From: CAWCTB01 sp963798275
GTDB lineage: Bacteria > Acidobacteriota > Terriglobia > Terriglobales > Acidobacteriaceae
Direction of reading: 5' to 3'
Assembly (NCBI GenBank): GCA_963798275.1
Contig: CAWCTB010000024.1
Coordinates: 124,001 to 188,000 of the forward strand
Length of the DNA stretch: 64,000 nt
How positions within the stretch are numbered: position 1 is the stretch's first letter; every line of letters begins with the position of its first letter. The position numbers and the translations under genes are program-made. The notes below the pieces were generated by a model. The model was not told the origin of the DNA. It did not search any database and saw only the letters and a program-made list of their open reading frames with translations. Shown here one piece after another: positions 1 through 9,505 of this stretch.

Positions 1-795
1 CTGCGCGACGGTGGCGTCGATGAGTCCTTCTTTCACCAGGTTCAGCGTCGCTTCGTCAGCATCCATGGCGATCACCAGACGATCGGTGACACTCTGGCGG
101 CGCAACGCTTCAGCGACATCCTTGCCGGCTGACGCTTCCAGGCACACGAAGGCATCGATGTGCTCGGCGGACTTGTCGGTCAGGTAGTGGGTGGTCCGGT
201 CAAAGGCATTGCCGGAGTCCCCCTTGATGTTGAAGACCTCCACGACCTTGATGCCCGGATGGTCCGCGAACATATCTTTATATCCCTTCAACCGCTCTTC
301 CAGGTTGGTTTGTGGCATGGAGTAGAAAACCACATTTCCCTTGCCATGCAGTTTGGATACGACGCGGTCGCCTCCCAAGCGCCCGGCCTGCAGGTTGTTG
401 GTTCCGATGAAGTACAGGCGATGGCTGGCCGGAGCGTCGGAGTCGATGGTTATGACAGGAACGCCCTGATCGATTGCCTTGTCGATCTCGGGCTGCATAA
501 GTCCGGTGTCGGCAACGGACACCAGGATGCCCGCAGGCTTCAGCGCCAGCGCATTGCGAAACTCCGTAACTTCGGCCTCTGGATCGTAATTGTCCGGACC
601 GCGAACATCGTACTTGACGCCATACTGCGCAGCCGCCTTGCCCAAGCCCACCGCCGCGGTTTGCCAGTACGGCAACTTGCTGTTGACCGTAACCAGTATG
701 TAGCGCTCAGAGTTGTCATGACGGGAACAACCGATCAGGGGCGCCATGATCAAGGCGAGTGAAGCGAACACCAGGATTTTTTCCAAGGTTTTCAT
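1..795 (-). CDS. Sugar ABC transporter substrate-binding lipoprotein (partial, C-terminus off the window)
   Basis: Periplasmic binding protein of the ribose/LacI type, expected to capture a sugar outside the inner membrane and deliver it to an ABC importer. Only the first 265 codons are inside the window; family members are about 310-340 residues. The ATG ending at 795 has a GGAGGA Shine-Dalgarno. A hydrophobic N-terminus ends in a lipobox (LIGC, Cys23), so a lipoprotein is expected. Strand-helix motifs of the fold are visible (VTVNSKLPYWQ near residue 36, GTNNLQAGRLGGD near residue 135). No permease or ATPase lies to its right, so the partners are probably beyond the left edge. The sugar specificity cannot be read from the sequence. 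Confidence 0.85.
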   Translation of the reverse strand, partial: MKTLEKILVFASLALIMAPLIGCSRHDNSERYILVTVNSKLPYWQTAAVGLGKAAAQYGVKYDVRGPDNYDPEAEVTEFRNALALKPAGILVSVADTGLMQPEIDKAIDQGVPVITIDSDAPASHRLYFIGTNNLQAGRLGGDRVVSKLHGKGNVVFYSMPQTNLEERLKGYKDMFADHPGIKVVEVFNIKGDSGNAFDRTTHYLTDKSAEHIDAFVCLEASAGKDVAEALRRQSVTDRLVIAMDADEATLNLVKEGLIDATVAQ

Positions 796-1297
796 GAACA
801 TCCTCCGCAGCTGAAGAAGGGTTAAATTCACTCCCGTTGCGCGATCAACTTCACGAAATCACTATATCGCACGCAGTGTGTGACGGCGTGCGGGATTGTA
901 CTCCGCGGGGGAAGCCCCCGCCAATGCCAATTCCGTCACAGACCAGGGTGATAGCAGGGAAAGGGCCAGTCCGGGGCCTGTCCCGGCCTGTCTTGAGTCG
1001 GGCCCGTTTTAGTAACTCAGGAGTTAACACAGAAACTTATAGCGATGCCGCTACCCGTGAGCTACAATCTTTGGCACGCAGGCGGCCGTGGTTGTTGCAA
1101 CATCACGGGCGCGCGCTGCAAAGCGACATGGGTTGCTCGCTTGAAGCGCTATGCGGAGAAAGTCACTCCAGCCGGGGGCATTCATCCGGGTGGTATGATT
1201 CTCGCGGGGCCGTCGGGGTTTGATTTCAAAGACCGGCGACCGAGCCGAACTCAGTCCTGAACAGAAGGCAACACTTAGGCTTGGAGGCCAACGAATT
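796..1297. other. Intergenic region with one hairpin, no gene recognised
   Basis: About 500 bases between the leftward binding protein and the rightward FecR-like gene, so it should hold both promoters. A perfect 7-bp hairpin (GCGGGGG/CCCCCGC, loop AAG) lies at 905-921 without a following T-run. Short open frames here have no recognisable protein features and no good ribosome site. I see no clear promoter boxes. Confidence 0.5.
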
Positions 1298-1858
1298 ATG
1301 CGTGACTGTTTTGCCACAAAGATCATAAGCATTGTCCTGATGGTCCTTACTCCGGCTGCAATGCTTATGGCTGAGACCAGCAACACCATGCTGTATGCCA
1401 GGGGAACCGTGCTGCTCAACGGCGCCGATGTCGCCAGCTCGGCTCCGGTTGTCCCCGGCGACAAAATCGATACGGCCGGATCGACGGCTGTCACCGTCGA
1501 CCACAACGGTTCAAAGGTAACGGTGAACCCCTATTCTTCGCTTAGCTACGAAGCGGATGGCGTAAAGGTCTTCCGCGGTGGCGCGACCGTGGAGACAAAC
1601 GACGGCATGACTGCGAAGGTCTCACAGATCACCGTGGCCCCCGTGGACAAGACCGCGACTTACGAGATCGCTCGCCTCAACAACAAGGTGACAATCACCA
1701 GCCACACGGGCGCCTTGATGATCACGGATGCGGGCACCACCAGTACTTTGGAGCCTGGCGCCAGCAGCACGCTGAATGCCGATCCGACTCAGACTCCGGC
1801 GCCGGCGCCGGCGGCCCAGCCGTTTCCCCATTTTCCGGGCAGCGATACTTCCCCATAA
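1298..1858 (+). CDS. Secreted FecR-like domain protein (frameshifted; N-terminal part)
   Basis: The ATG at 1298 has a good ribosome site (GGAGG at 1283-1287). The first 25 or so residues form a signal peptide (hydrophobic run ISIVLMVLTPAAMLMAE). The body looks like a FecR/PEGA-type beta domain (YARGTVLLNGADV, VVPGDKIDTAGSTAVTVDHNG), a fold used as a periplasmic sensor or scaffold. The reading frame stops at TAA (1856-1858) after an Ala-Pro repeat (APAPAA). One base out of frame, right at the stop, an open frame begins with a convincing membrane helix and runs to 2165. Removing one C from TTCCCCATAAG (1850-1860) joins both into a 288-residue protein. Either the gene is frameshifted or the sequence carries an extra C. 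The role is unknown. Confidence 0.7.
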   Translation: MRDCFATKIISIVLMVLTPAAMLMAETSNTMLYARGTVLLNGADVASSAPVVPGDKIDTAGSTAVTVDHNGSKVTVNPYSSLSYEADGVKVFRGGATVETNDGMTAKVSQITVAPVDKTATYEIARLNNKVTITSHTGALMITDAGTTSTLEPGASSTLNADPTQTPAPAPAAQPFPHFPGSDTSP

Positions 1859-2165
1859 GAAGCTGATAGCGATTGGTCTGGTGGTGGGCGGTATCGCCGC
1901 GGCATGTGGCCTGTGGTGCGGCACCAATCCCTCCAATAATCCCCCGAATGGACTCACGGTTACCCATCATGCGGCTACTTCTGCCGCCAACCACCATGCG
2001 GCGCGTCCAACCGCTTCCGTTCCGGCGCTTCAGCGGGTCGCCGCCATGGTCGCGAGCCACCCCGCCGTTGCCCAGGCGTTAGTCAACGGAATGCGTCAGA
2101 GTGCGCGTGCATCGGTGGCGGGCCACGTCGCGGTCAACCGGTCGGTCGCCCAACGTACCCACTAG
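1855..2165 (+). pseudogene. C-terminal, out-of-frame part of the FecR-like protein with a membrane helix
   Basis: In the frame shifted by one base from the FecR-like gene, the sequence starts with KKLIAIGLVVGGIAAACGLW, a textbook single transmembrane segment, followed by a Cys-Gly-Thr-Asn-Pro stretch and an Ala/His-rich tail ending at TAG/2165. It has no start codon or ribosome site of its own at the right place. The simplest reading is that it is the missing C-terminal half of the preceding gene, placing the FecR-like domain outside a membrane anchor. Confidence concerns the link to the upstream gene, not the function. Confidence 0.5.
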
Positions 2166-2207
2166 TCTCGCTGCGGCCTTAACCCGCGGAGCAACGAGTG
2201 GCAACCA

Positions 2208-2239
2208 GCAGAAGACCCGTCGCAAGACGGGTCTTCTGC
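2208..2239 (+). terminator. Strong intergenic hairpin (likely terminator of the FecR-like gene)
   Basis: Perfect 14-bp inverted repeat GCAGAAGACCCGTC / GACGGGTCTTCTGC with a GCAA tetraloop, then GTTTGT. It lies 43 bases after the end of the frameshifted FecR-like gene and before the next rightward gene. The T-run is weak, so it may be an attenuating or stabilising hairpin rather than a full terminator. Confidence 0.65.
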
Positions 2240-2326
2240 GTTTGTCGCGCCACAGTGTGCGTTTCCAGTTATCTGGGCCCGCTTCCCTCCTTGGTGTGCT
2301 AACCTCTGCCAATAGGAAGTGCTCTC

Positions 2327-5182
2327 ATGTTGCGGGCCTTGTGGTTGCTTGCCGTCGTCAGTTTCACCAGCACTGGCTTTTGTGACAACGTCACCTTCCT
2401 GCGGATCGACCAATCGGTGATTCAGCAGCGGTTGCAAGATTCTCCCGCCGATCCCCAGCAACGCCTGCAAACCCTGCGCATGCAGTTCCTGAAGGCCGGC
2501 TGCCCTTCCCAGGAGATGCTGGAGCAAACCGTGCCCGGCCAGTCGCTGCCCAACTTGATTTGTATCGTCCCCGGAACCGAGCTGGGCAGCATCCTCGTGG
2601 GAGCGGGCCTCGACTACGACACTCGCGGAGAAGCGGGCGCCGTGGGATGGGCGGGCGTGTCCATGCTCCCGTTGCTCGCCGAGTCGTTGCTCTCGACCCC
2701 CCACCGTCACACCCTGGTGTTCGTCGCCTTCACCGGCGGCCCGAGCCTGACCGGCTCGTCATGGTTCTTGAAGCAGTTAAGCGAAGCGCAACGGCGCGAC
2801 ATCCGCGGTATGGTCGATCTCGACAGAATCGGCAGAACCAGCCCGCAATATGCCGCCCAGGAACATGACACGGTCATGACCCGGCTGTTGCCGGCATCGG
2901 CCCGCGCGCTGCGCATGCCGCACGTGCCCGGTGAGGTCACTGGCGTTCCTCCGACTGACGCGCTGCCCTTCGAGCGGGCCCACATCCCCTTCATCACCAT
3001 CTTCTCGCCGGGGTATGAGTCGACCAAACCGGATGCCGCCAAAATCACCCCGACGGCCAACGACATTGCACCGAGTTTCCGCCGTGCCACACCGCCACCC
3101 TCCGCGCCATCGCAGTCTTACGTCCTGAAGACTGGGGTGGATATCAACGCCTATAACGAAACCTACAATCTGCTGTGCGTTTACCTGCTGTTCCTGGATC
3201 GCGGGCTGGGTGCTACCAAGCGGCCCGAGGTTCTGCGCGCAGAGAACGCCCCACCGGCGAATGCGGCAACGTCGTCACAGCCGGGCGGCAGCCAGAACGC
3301 CGCGGCAGCTTCAGGGACCCCGCCTGCGGCGCAGGCGCCCGCTCTGGTGTCGTCGAACACCATGACTCCGCCTTTGCCTGGAACGGAAGGAGCAAATCCA
3401 CCGCCGCCCTCCGCCTCCGCCACTCCTCAGGCTGGCGCGTCTCCTGTCGCCGGTCCGGTCTTCCGCGCTAATGCGCGGCTGGTGCAGGTGGACGTAGTAG
3501 TCACAGATAAGCATGGGCATCCCCTGCACGACTTGCAGCAGTCGAACTTCACGGTCTTGGAAGACGGCAAGCCGCAGAGCGTCCACGTCTTTGAATCGCA
3601 CCTTCCCCACAACGATGAAGGGGCAGGAGCCGCAAGAGCGGCCGCTCCGGTTACGCCGGTGGCTCAGGCCGCAGCGAACTCGTACAGCAACATACCGGCC
3701 AAGGAGCCAACCAGTAGTTGGACGATCGTGCTGCTCGACCTGATGAATACGGCAGGGTCCGACCAGGCCTATGCACGTGCCCAATTGCTGCAGCTGCTGA
3801 AGTCGGTTCCCGCCGGCCAGCCGACCGCGCTGTTCGTCTTGACGCAACGCCTGGAAATGTTGCAAGGCTTTACCCAGGACCCCGCGCAACTGTTGAAGGT
3901 AACCAAACTATTGTCCCCGTCGAATTCGCAGTTGCTCACCACCATTACGCAGCACGAGCGCGAGATGGAGGACATTGCGAATAATGCGCGCATGGCTGCT
4001 CCTCAGGGTTCGTCCGGATCCGGAGGGTCACCCGCCTATAGCACCGACGCGATCGCCTACGGGCAGGCATCCCGGCTGTCGCAGTGGATGAATGAGCACG
4101 AGGCCTTTCGCATGGACCAGCGTGTGTCCTTTACACTGGCCGCCATGAAGGGCATTGCGCGCGCCGTGTCGGGATACCCCGGACGCAAGAACATGTTGTG
4201 GTTATCGGGCAGCTTCCCCATCAACCTGGAGCCTGACCTTGCCGCGCCGGACGAGTTCAGGGGTACGCGCGGATATTGGGCGGAGGTGCGCAGCGCAGCC
4301 TCATTGCTGGCAACCTCGCGAATATCCGTGTATCCCATCGACGTCCGCGGTCTTCAGGGCAGAGGCATCGACATCAGCGTCGCTACGGCGGAAGGCCAAC
4401 CCATGGGCGATGTGCTGCCGTCGAACTCGACCCACGTCATCGCGCCAAGCTCCAGCACTCTGGGCTCCACGATCAACGATCAGGATGTCGCCCTCACCAA
4501 CGAACGTACCACGATGAAGGTCATCGCCGAGCAGACCGGCGGCGAAGCTTTCGTGAATACCAATGACGTGAAGCGCGCCATGCAACGCAGTCTCGACGAC
4601 GGATCGAGCTACTACACGCTGGCTTATACTCCGCCCAAGAATGAAGACAGCGCGCCCTTTCATCGCATTGACGTGAAGGTGGATCAGCCCGGCGTGAAGC
4701 TCTCCTATCGTCGCGGCTACTACACCGTGCCGGCGAATAATGCGGCTGAGAATGGCACGGCTGCGTTGCGCAACGCCCTGCAGCCCGGCATGCCACCCGC
4801 CACCATGCTGTTCCTGACCGCGACCGTGCAGCCGCCGGACGCGAAACGCAAAGAAATCCGCATCCAGTACGTCATCGATGCCAACGGAGTGACCTTCAAC
4901 GATGTTCCCGGCGGCAAGAAGCATGCGCAGATCGACTGCATGGTGATTGCCTTCGACAAAGAAGGCCGCGAAGTTGGTCACGCGTCCGACACCTTGGACG
5001 CAACCTTCCCAGCTTCGGCCTACAGCCTGATCCTCAGCCACGGCTTGCCGGCCCAACAGGACCTCAACTTGCCACCCGGCCTCTACAACCTGAGGATCGG
5101 CGTTATGGACCACAGCACGCAGCAAGTCGGGACAGTCGATGTGCCGCTGTCTATCACCTCGCCCGCTGTCGCCCAACGCTGA
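2327..5182 (+). CDS. Secreted M28-like peptidase-fold / VWFA acidobacterial domain fusion
   Basis: A 951-residue exported protein. Residues 1-19 form a signal peptide. Residues about 50-310 follow the M28 aminopeptidase pattern (GAGLDYDTRG, TLVFVAFTGG, MVDLDRIGR), but the usual metal ligands look lost: the His of the H-x-D motif is Leu (GLDYDT) and the second Asp region reads GWAGV. A Pro/Ala/Ser-rich linker (about 310-385) follows. Then comes a von Willebrand A-like domain of the type found widely in Acidobacteria (LVQVDVVVTDKHG, FTVLEDGK, IVLLDLMNT, YPGRKNMLWLSGSFP, YYTLAY), and a C-terminal beta domain. The VWA part probably binds proteins at the surface; the front half is probably a pseudo-peptidase. 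The substrate is unknown. Confidence 0.85.
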   Translation: MLRALWLLAVVSFTSTGFCDNVTFLRIDQSVIQQRLQDSPADPQQRLQTLRMQFLKAGCPSQEMLEQTVPGQSLPNLICIVPGTELGSILVGAGLDYDTRGEAGAVGWAGVSMLPLLAESLLSTPHRHTLVFVAFTGGPSLTGSSWFLKQLSEAQRRDIRGMVDLDRIGRTSPQYAAQEHDTVMTRLLPASARALRMPHVPGEVTGVPPTDALPFERAHIPFITIFSPGYESTKPDAAKITPTANDIAPSFRRATPPPSAPSQSYVLKTGVDINAYNETYNLLCVYLLFLDRGLGATKRPEVLRAENAPPANAATSSQPGGSQNAAAASGTPPAAQAPALVSSNTMTPPLPGTEGANPPPPSASATPQAGASPVAGPVFRANARLVQVDVVVTDKHGHPLHDLQQSNFTVLEDGKPQSVHVFESHLPHNDEGAGAARAAAPVTPVAQAAANSYSNIPAKEPTSSWTIVLLDLMNTAGSDQAYARAQLLQLLKSVPAGQPTALFVLTQRLEMLQGFTQDPAQLLKVTKLLSPSNSQLLTTITQHEREMEDIANNARMAAPQGSSGSGGSPAYSTDAIAYGQASRLSQWMNEHEAFRMDQRVSFTLAAMKGIARAVSGYPGRKNMLWLSGSFPINLEPDLAAPDEFRGTRGYWAEVRSAASLLATSRISVYPIDVRGLQGRGIDISVATAEGQPMGDVLPSNSTHVIAPSSSTLGSTINDQDVALTNERTTMKVIAEQTGGEAFVNTNDVKRAMQRSLDDGSSYYTLAYTPPKNEDSAPFHRIDVKVDQPGVKLSYRRGYYTVPANNAAENGTAALRNALQPGMPPATMLFLTATVQPPDAKRKEIRIQYVIDANGVTFNDVPGGKKHAQIDCMVIAFDKEGREVGHASDTLDATFPASAYSLILSHGLPAQQDLNLPPGLYNLRIGVMDHSTQQVGTVDVPLSITSPAVAQR

Positions 5183-5208
5183 CCGCCAACCGGTGCGTTC
5201 CGCGAACC

Positions 5209-7086
5209 TCAGGTGTCCTCGGCGTCGCGAAGCTCACCTTTGATCTCCAGATTCCTGATCAGGCGGTGCAGATAGTTGGGATGTACTCCCAGAATCTTGG
5301 CCGCGTCGACATAGCTTCCATTGGCCTCCGCAACCGCGTCGAGAATGAGCCGTTTCTTTAGCTCATTCAGCGATTGATGATATTTGCCGCCCACCGGTTG
5401 AGGGGACAGCTTCTCCATCAGCGTCTCGGGTAGGTCTTCCGGTAGAATCTCGTCGGCCGTTCCCAGCACGATGGCATGTTCGATTGCATTCTCCAGTTCG
5501 CGCACATTGCCCGGCCAGTCGTAGTTCATCAGCATGGCACGCGCCTCGGCGGAAATGCCTTTGAATGGGCGGTTGGATCGCTCGGCATACTTGGTCGCGA
5601 AGTAGATGGCCAGCAGAGGAATGTCTTCGCGATGTTCGCGCAAGGCTGGCAGGGCAATCGACACCACGTTCAAGCGATAGAAAAGGTCTTGCCGAAACTC
5701 GCCGCTCCTGATCGCTTGCTCGAGGCTCTTGTTGGTGGCCGCCAGCACCCGCGCTTCCAGCTTCAAGGGACGCGTCCCTCCGACCCGCTCGTACTCTTTC
5801 TGCTGCAAAACCCGCAGCAGCTTGGCCTGCAGCATTGAGGCGAGTTCCCCAATCTCATCCAGAAACAAAGTCCCTCGCTCGGCGGCTTCGAGTTTCCCCT
5901 TCTTGGTTGCAACCGCCCCGGTGAAGGAGCCTTTTTCGTGCCCAAAGAGTTCGCTCTCCAGCAGGGTTTCGGGGATGGCAGCGCAGTTGATCGCCACAAA
6001 AGGCTGCTCGGCACGGGCACTTGCCATGTGAATGGCGCGCGCCACCAGTTCCTTGCCCGTACCGCTCTCGCCGAGAATCAGCACGGTGGAGTCCCCCTTA
6101 GCCACTCGCTCGATGAAGACCGCCAGCCGCTGCATGGCTTTGCTCTCGCCGATGATAGCTTCGCCCGGCTCGAGTTCCGCTCGCAGCCTTCGATTTTCGG
6201 CCTTCAGTGACTCCAGGCGGAGCACGTTTTCGAGCGTAACCGCAGCGATGCCGGCGGTCGTATTCAGAAACTGCACGTGTTCTTCGCCGAAACGGGAGTC
6301 CGCGCCCGTCGAACTCAGATAGATCACGCCGATCGTGTTCTGCACGCCGATAAGCGGGACGCAAACCACATCTTCCGCATCGCCGGAACTTTCTGCTACG
6401 TCGGTGAACACGGTTGACCGTTCCCAGAAGGCGCGTTGCACCATGTCCCGTCGTATGCGCAACTGCTTCCCTTTTCCGGGCTGCCGCTGGTGGATGGTCG
6501 CAGCCGGTTCTTCGTCGGCATGGCGCATCAGCAGGATCGCCCCAATGTCGGCGGGTACGACTTCAAAGATCAGTTCCAGGAGCTTGGTTTGCAATGATTC
6601 CAGGTCGCGAATGGAGTTGATCGAACTGGAAATCTTGAACAGCGCGTTCAAATCGCGCGCCATGCGTCCCACGTCCACCGCCGAATGGACACGCGGCCCT
6701 GCTGACGTAATGTGTACCGTCTTCAGGATATCAGCCGGCGAGTCATCGCTGAATTGCAGTTCGATAGATTGGTTCGCACCCTCCTCCTCGACCAGGAAGA
6801 CCAGTTCGCTGGTGCCGACACGGATGATGTCTCCGTGGAGTAGTGGCCGGCGCTTTACGGGAATGCCGTTGACAAACGTCCCGTTATGGCTGTCGAGGTC
6901 AACCACTTCGAACCTGCCATCGGTTATCTCGATGGTGCAGTGCTTCTTGGATACTGTGGCATCGCGCATCTGTACGCTATTGGAATTGTCGCGTCCCACC
7001 GTGACTCGATCTTGGACGCGATCTTGGGAGAGACGGAATATCTCGCCCTTCAAGGTTCCCGATATGGCGACAACGCGGGGGTCCAC
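5209..7086 (-). CDS. FHA-GAF sigma54-dependent transcriptional activator
   Basis: A 625-residue bacterial enhancer-binding protein starting at GTG with GAGGAG in front. Order: an FHA phosphopeptide-binding domain (residues 1-105; VGRD, SKKHC, NGTFVNG), a GAF sensor domain (about 150-290), an AAA+ ATPase (about 315-545; Walker A GESGTGKE, Walker B TLFLDEIGEL) and a Fis-type helix-turn-helix at the end (ANGSYVDAAKILGVHPNYL). The sigma54-contacting loop reads GSFTGA instead of GAFTGA. The FHA domain suggests input from a Ser/Thr kinase; one lies at 41-44 kb, but no direct link is shown. It is convergent with the VWFA gene, 26 bases away. Confidence 0.93.
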   Translation of the reverse strand: MDPRVVAISGTLKGEIFRLSQDRVQDRVTVGRDNSNSVQMRDATVSKKHCTIEITDGRFEVVDLDSHNGTFVNGIPVKRRPLLHGDIIRVGTSELVFLVEEEGANQSIELQFSDDSPADILKTVHITSAGPRVHSAVDVGRMARDLNALFKISSSINSIRDLESLQTKLLELIFEVVPADIGAILLMRHADEEPAATIHQRQPGKGKQLRIRRDMVQRAFWERSTVFTDVAESSGDAEDVVCVPLIGVQNTIGVIYLSSTGADSRFGEEHVQFLNTTAGIAAVTLENVLRLESLKAENRRLRAELEPGEAIIGESKAMQRLAVFIERVAKGDSTVLILGESGTGKELVARAIHMASARAEQPFVAINCAAIPETLLESELFGHEKGSFTGAVATKKGKLEAAERGTLFLDEIGELASMLQAKLLRVLQQKEYERVGGTRPLKLEARVLAATNKSLEQAIRSGEFRQDLFYRLNVVSIALPALREHREDIPLLAIYFATKYAERSNRPFKGISAEARAMLMNYDWPGNVRELENAIEHAIVLGTADEILPEDLPETLMEKLSPQPVGGKYHQSLNELKKRLILDAVAEANGSYVDAAKILGVHPNYLHRLIRNLEIKGELRDAEDT

Positions 7087-7191
7087 TCTTTTCTCCTCGC
7101 GCGCTAGTTTAGCTTATGGACTGAAACACGGCCATTGCTATTGGTTGTCTTACCCATGAAATCTCAGTACCAGGGTATGGTGGCGGGCCAG

Positions 7192-8337
7192 CTACGCAGA
7201 GCGTTTGATCAAGAGATGCTCATCCAATGGGACGCTGGTAAGCACTTCGACGATCTTCTCTGAGCCGTAGCCGTCGCCATAGGGATTCTTCAGGCTGGCA
7301 AGCGACTCTCGAAAGCTCGCGGCTTTGTGCGATCGCCACTTTGGCCAGTATGTCCTGCCGTTCAGCGCGAGCGTCCAGTACGTTGGCTGCCCGCTCCCGC
7401 CCTTGTTGCCGCAAACCAACGTTCACCGTCGGGAGCGCGAAGGAAGGCGACTCCATGATCCCGCTGCTCGAGTTGCCAATCATCAGCCCGACCTGTCTTA
7501 GCAGGCTCCAATAGGTCACAGCACCTAGATTCACAAATACCTTGGCACGACCGGCTTCCGTTGCGAAAGCCTCGGTACGCGCGATCAGCTCCCGGCCGCC
7601 GGCGTCGGAGTTAGGAAAGGTGAAGACAAGCTGCCCGGGAACGTCCCGCAGCGCAGCGAATAGTTCATCGCTTTCCTGGTTGGTGTCGCGCAGCAGAGTA
7701 ACCGGGTGATAAGTGACCAGCGCGGTAGGTATAGATAAGTCGATGCCCAGCTTGCTTTCCAGTTCCTCGCGCGAATAAAGCGCGGTTCGCCGCAGGTGAT
7801 CGAGCGAGGGCGCACCTGCGCGATGCACCCGCCACGGCTCTTCCCCCATGCGAATAACCCGCTCGCGAGCGCCAAAGGTGGAAGTGAAGTGTACATGGCT
7901 CATCTTGGTGAGCGCATTGCGAACAGCATCGTCAATCGCTCCTTCGCTGATCTCGCCGCCCTCGATGTGGGCGATCGGAATCCGCAGCGCGAGCGCCACC
8001 GCCGCCGGCGCCAGCATCTCGTAACGGTCGGCGATCAGCAGCAGAGTGTCAGGCCGCATCGCGCCCAGGCAGTCGGCAAGACTCAGGGTAGCCACTCCAA
8101 TCGTCTTGGCCATGCCCACATCCGTGTCCGAACTGAGCAGACATTCGATTTCGCCGTCGATTTCGAAACCGTCGCGTGAATCTCCTCGACCGTGCAGCCG
8201 AATTCCGGCGACAAGTGCGCTCCCATCACGATCAGCTTGAGGTCTACGCCAGGGTGCCGCGCCAGGTCATGCAACGGCCAGTAGAGATGGCTGTAGTCGG
8301 CGCGGGACGTGGTAACCACCGCGATCCGGCGCTTCAT
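7192..8337 (-). CDS. UDP-N-acetylglucosamine 2-epimerase, hydrolysing type (NeuC-like), two frameshifts
   Basis: Hydrolysing epimerases make ManNAc or an analogue for sialic/nonulosonic acid synthesis. The start is set by GGAGGT before the ATG at 8337. Family signatures are clear: RIAVVTTSRADYSHLYWPL, GVATLSLADCLG, DRYEMLAPA, AHIEGGEISEGAIDD, TYHPVTL, GNSSSGIMESPSF, NPYGDGYGSEKIVEVL. The frame breaks twice. Near 8171-8173 one base is missing (expected HADGFEID). Near 7315-7320 one base is extra (expected SREFRESLASL). Together they restore the original frame, giving 381 residues, the normal length. The segment between the two shifts is well conserved in the alternative frame, which argues for sequence errors or very recent damage. 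No nonulosonate synthase is adjacent. Confidence 0.8.
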
Positions 8338-8505
8338 CGCTCAACCTCCGATTGCGAAGCTCGCACGGTACGAGGACGCGGCCACCCGCAGCCGAAGTTT
8401 GTTGGGCAATCCTTGCTGGAAGAGCTGGTCATGGAGACTGCTCGGATTATAGAGTTTGCCGGGCCGGTAAGCAGTGCGGCACTTCCCTTGATAGCATCAA
8501 TCTGC

Positions 8506-9493
8506 ATGACACTCAACCGGCAATCCGATACTCGTTCTTCCGTAGACCTTGCCCAGTGGTTCGAAAGGATCATCCAGGCTCGCCGGAGAATCTATGCCTT
8601 GGCCGCCGAAACACCCGTGACCCCGGTCGACGACACCCTCTTTGCCGGATCGCAGGTGTACCTGAAGCGCGAGGACCTGCAGAAGACCGGATCCTTCAAG
8701 CTCCGTGGGGCCACCAACAAGATCCTGAGCCTTCCGGATGACGTCGCGGCGCAAGGCGTGGTCACCTCCTCCACCGGAAATCATGGCTTGGCAGTCGCAA
8801 CCGCAGCACGGCATCGCGGAATCGGTGCTGAAGTGTTCGTCTCGGCACAAGTCTCGCCCAAGAAACTCCGCATGATCGAGGAATGTGGGGCACGCCTTCA
8901 TACCATCGGTCACAATCCTCTCGAGGCGGAACTCGCCGCGCGCGCCGCTGCAATGGCTTCGAACCGAACTTACATTTCCCCTTACAACGATGCCGAGGTC
9001 ATCGCCGGGCAAGGTACCATCGCCGCCGAATTGCTTTCCCAACTGCCGCGAAATCGATCTCGTGTACGTGGCAGTAGGCGGCGGAGGACTGATCGGCGGC
9101 ATTGGCGCTTTTTTCAAGCAGATGAATCCTTCTACTGAGATCGTTGCCTGCTGGCCAGAGAATTCGCGCGTCATGTACGAATGTCTGCGTGCGGGAGCGA
9201 TTCGTCAGTTTCCCGAGGAGCCCACTATTTCGGAAAGTACGGCCGGAGGCGTGGAACCGGGATCGCTCACTTTCGACCTTTGCCGGCAAGTCATCGATCG
9301 CAGCCTCTTACTGCCAGAGAGCGAGATTCTCGAAGCCATGCGCTGGGCGCACTCCCGGGGATGGTTTCTGGAAGGGGCCGCCGGCGTTGCCGTCGCTGCC
9401 TGCTTTCGCGAGGCGGCAAGCCTGCACGGCAAAACAGCCGCAATCGTGGCGTGCGGCGGTAATACCTCGCCCGAGGTGCTGCAACTCTTATAG
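8506..9493 (+). CDS. Threonine/serine dehydratase-like PLP enzyme (frameshifted)
   Basis: Fold-type II PLP enzyme of the IlvA/TdcB or serine racemase group, which deaminates threonine or serine to a 2-oxoacid. The PLP lysine motif (KTGSFKLRGATNKI), the substrate loop (SSTGNHGLAVA) and the phosphate-binding loop (GGGGLIGG) are all present. A single extra base near 9047 (between QLP and EIDLVYVAVGGGG) shifts the frame; corrected length is 328 residues, as expected. The start is uncertain: ATG 8506 fits the family length, while ATG 8431 has a better ribosome site. Divergent from the epimerase gene and convergent with the decarboxylase, 12 bases apart. No ACT domain, so a catabolic or racemase role is possible. 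Confidence 0.8.
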
Positions 9494-9505
9494 CCAACAC
9501 GCCGT

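Noticed and set aside
160..762. 200-codon rightward open frame at the left edge
   Set aside because: Antisense to the sugar-binding lipoprotein, which has a lipobox, ribosome site and family motifs.
4301..5176. 291-codon open frame antisense to the VWFA protein
   Set aside because: No recognisable features; the sense gene is continuous and conserved.
6335..7159. 274-codon open frame antisense to the sigma54 activator
   Set aside because: Ser/Arg-rich shadow of the activator gene.
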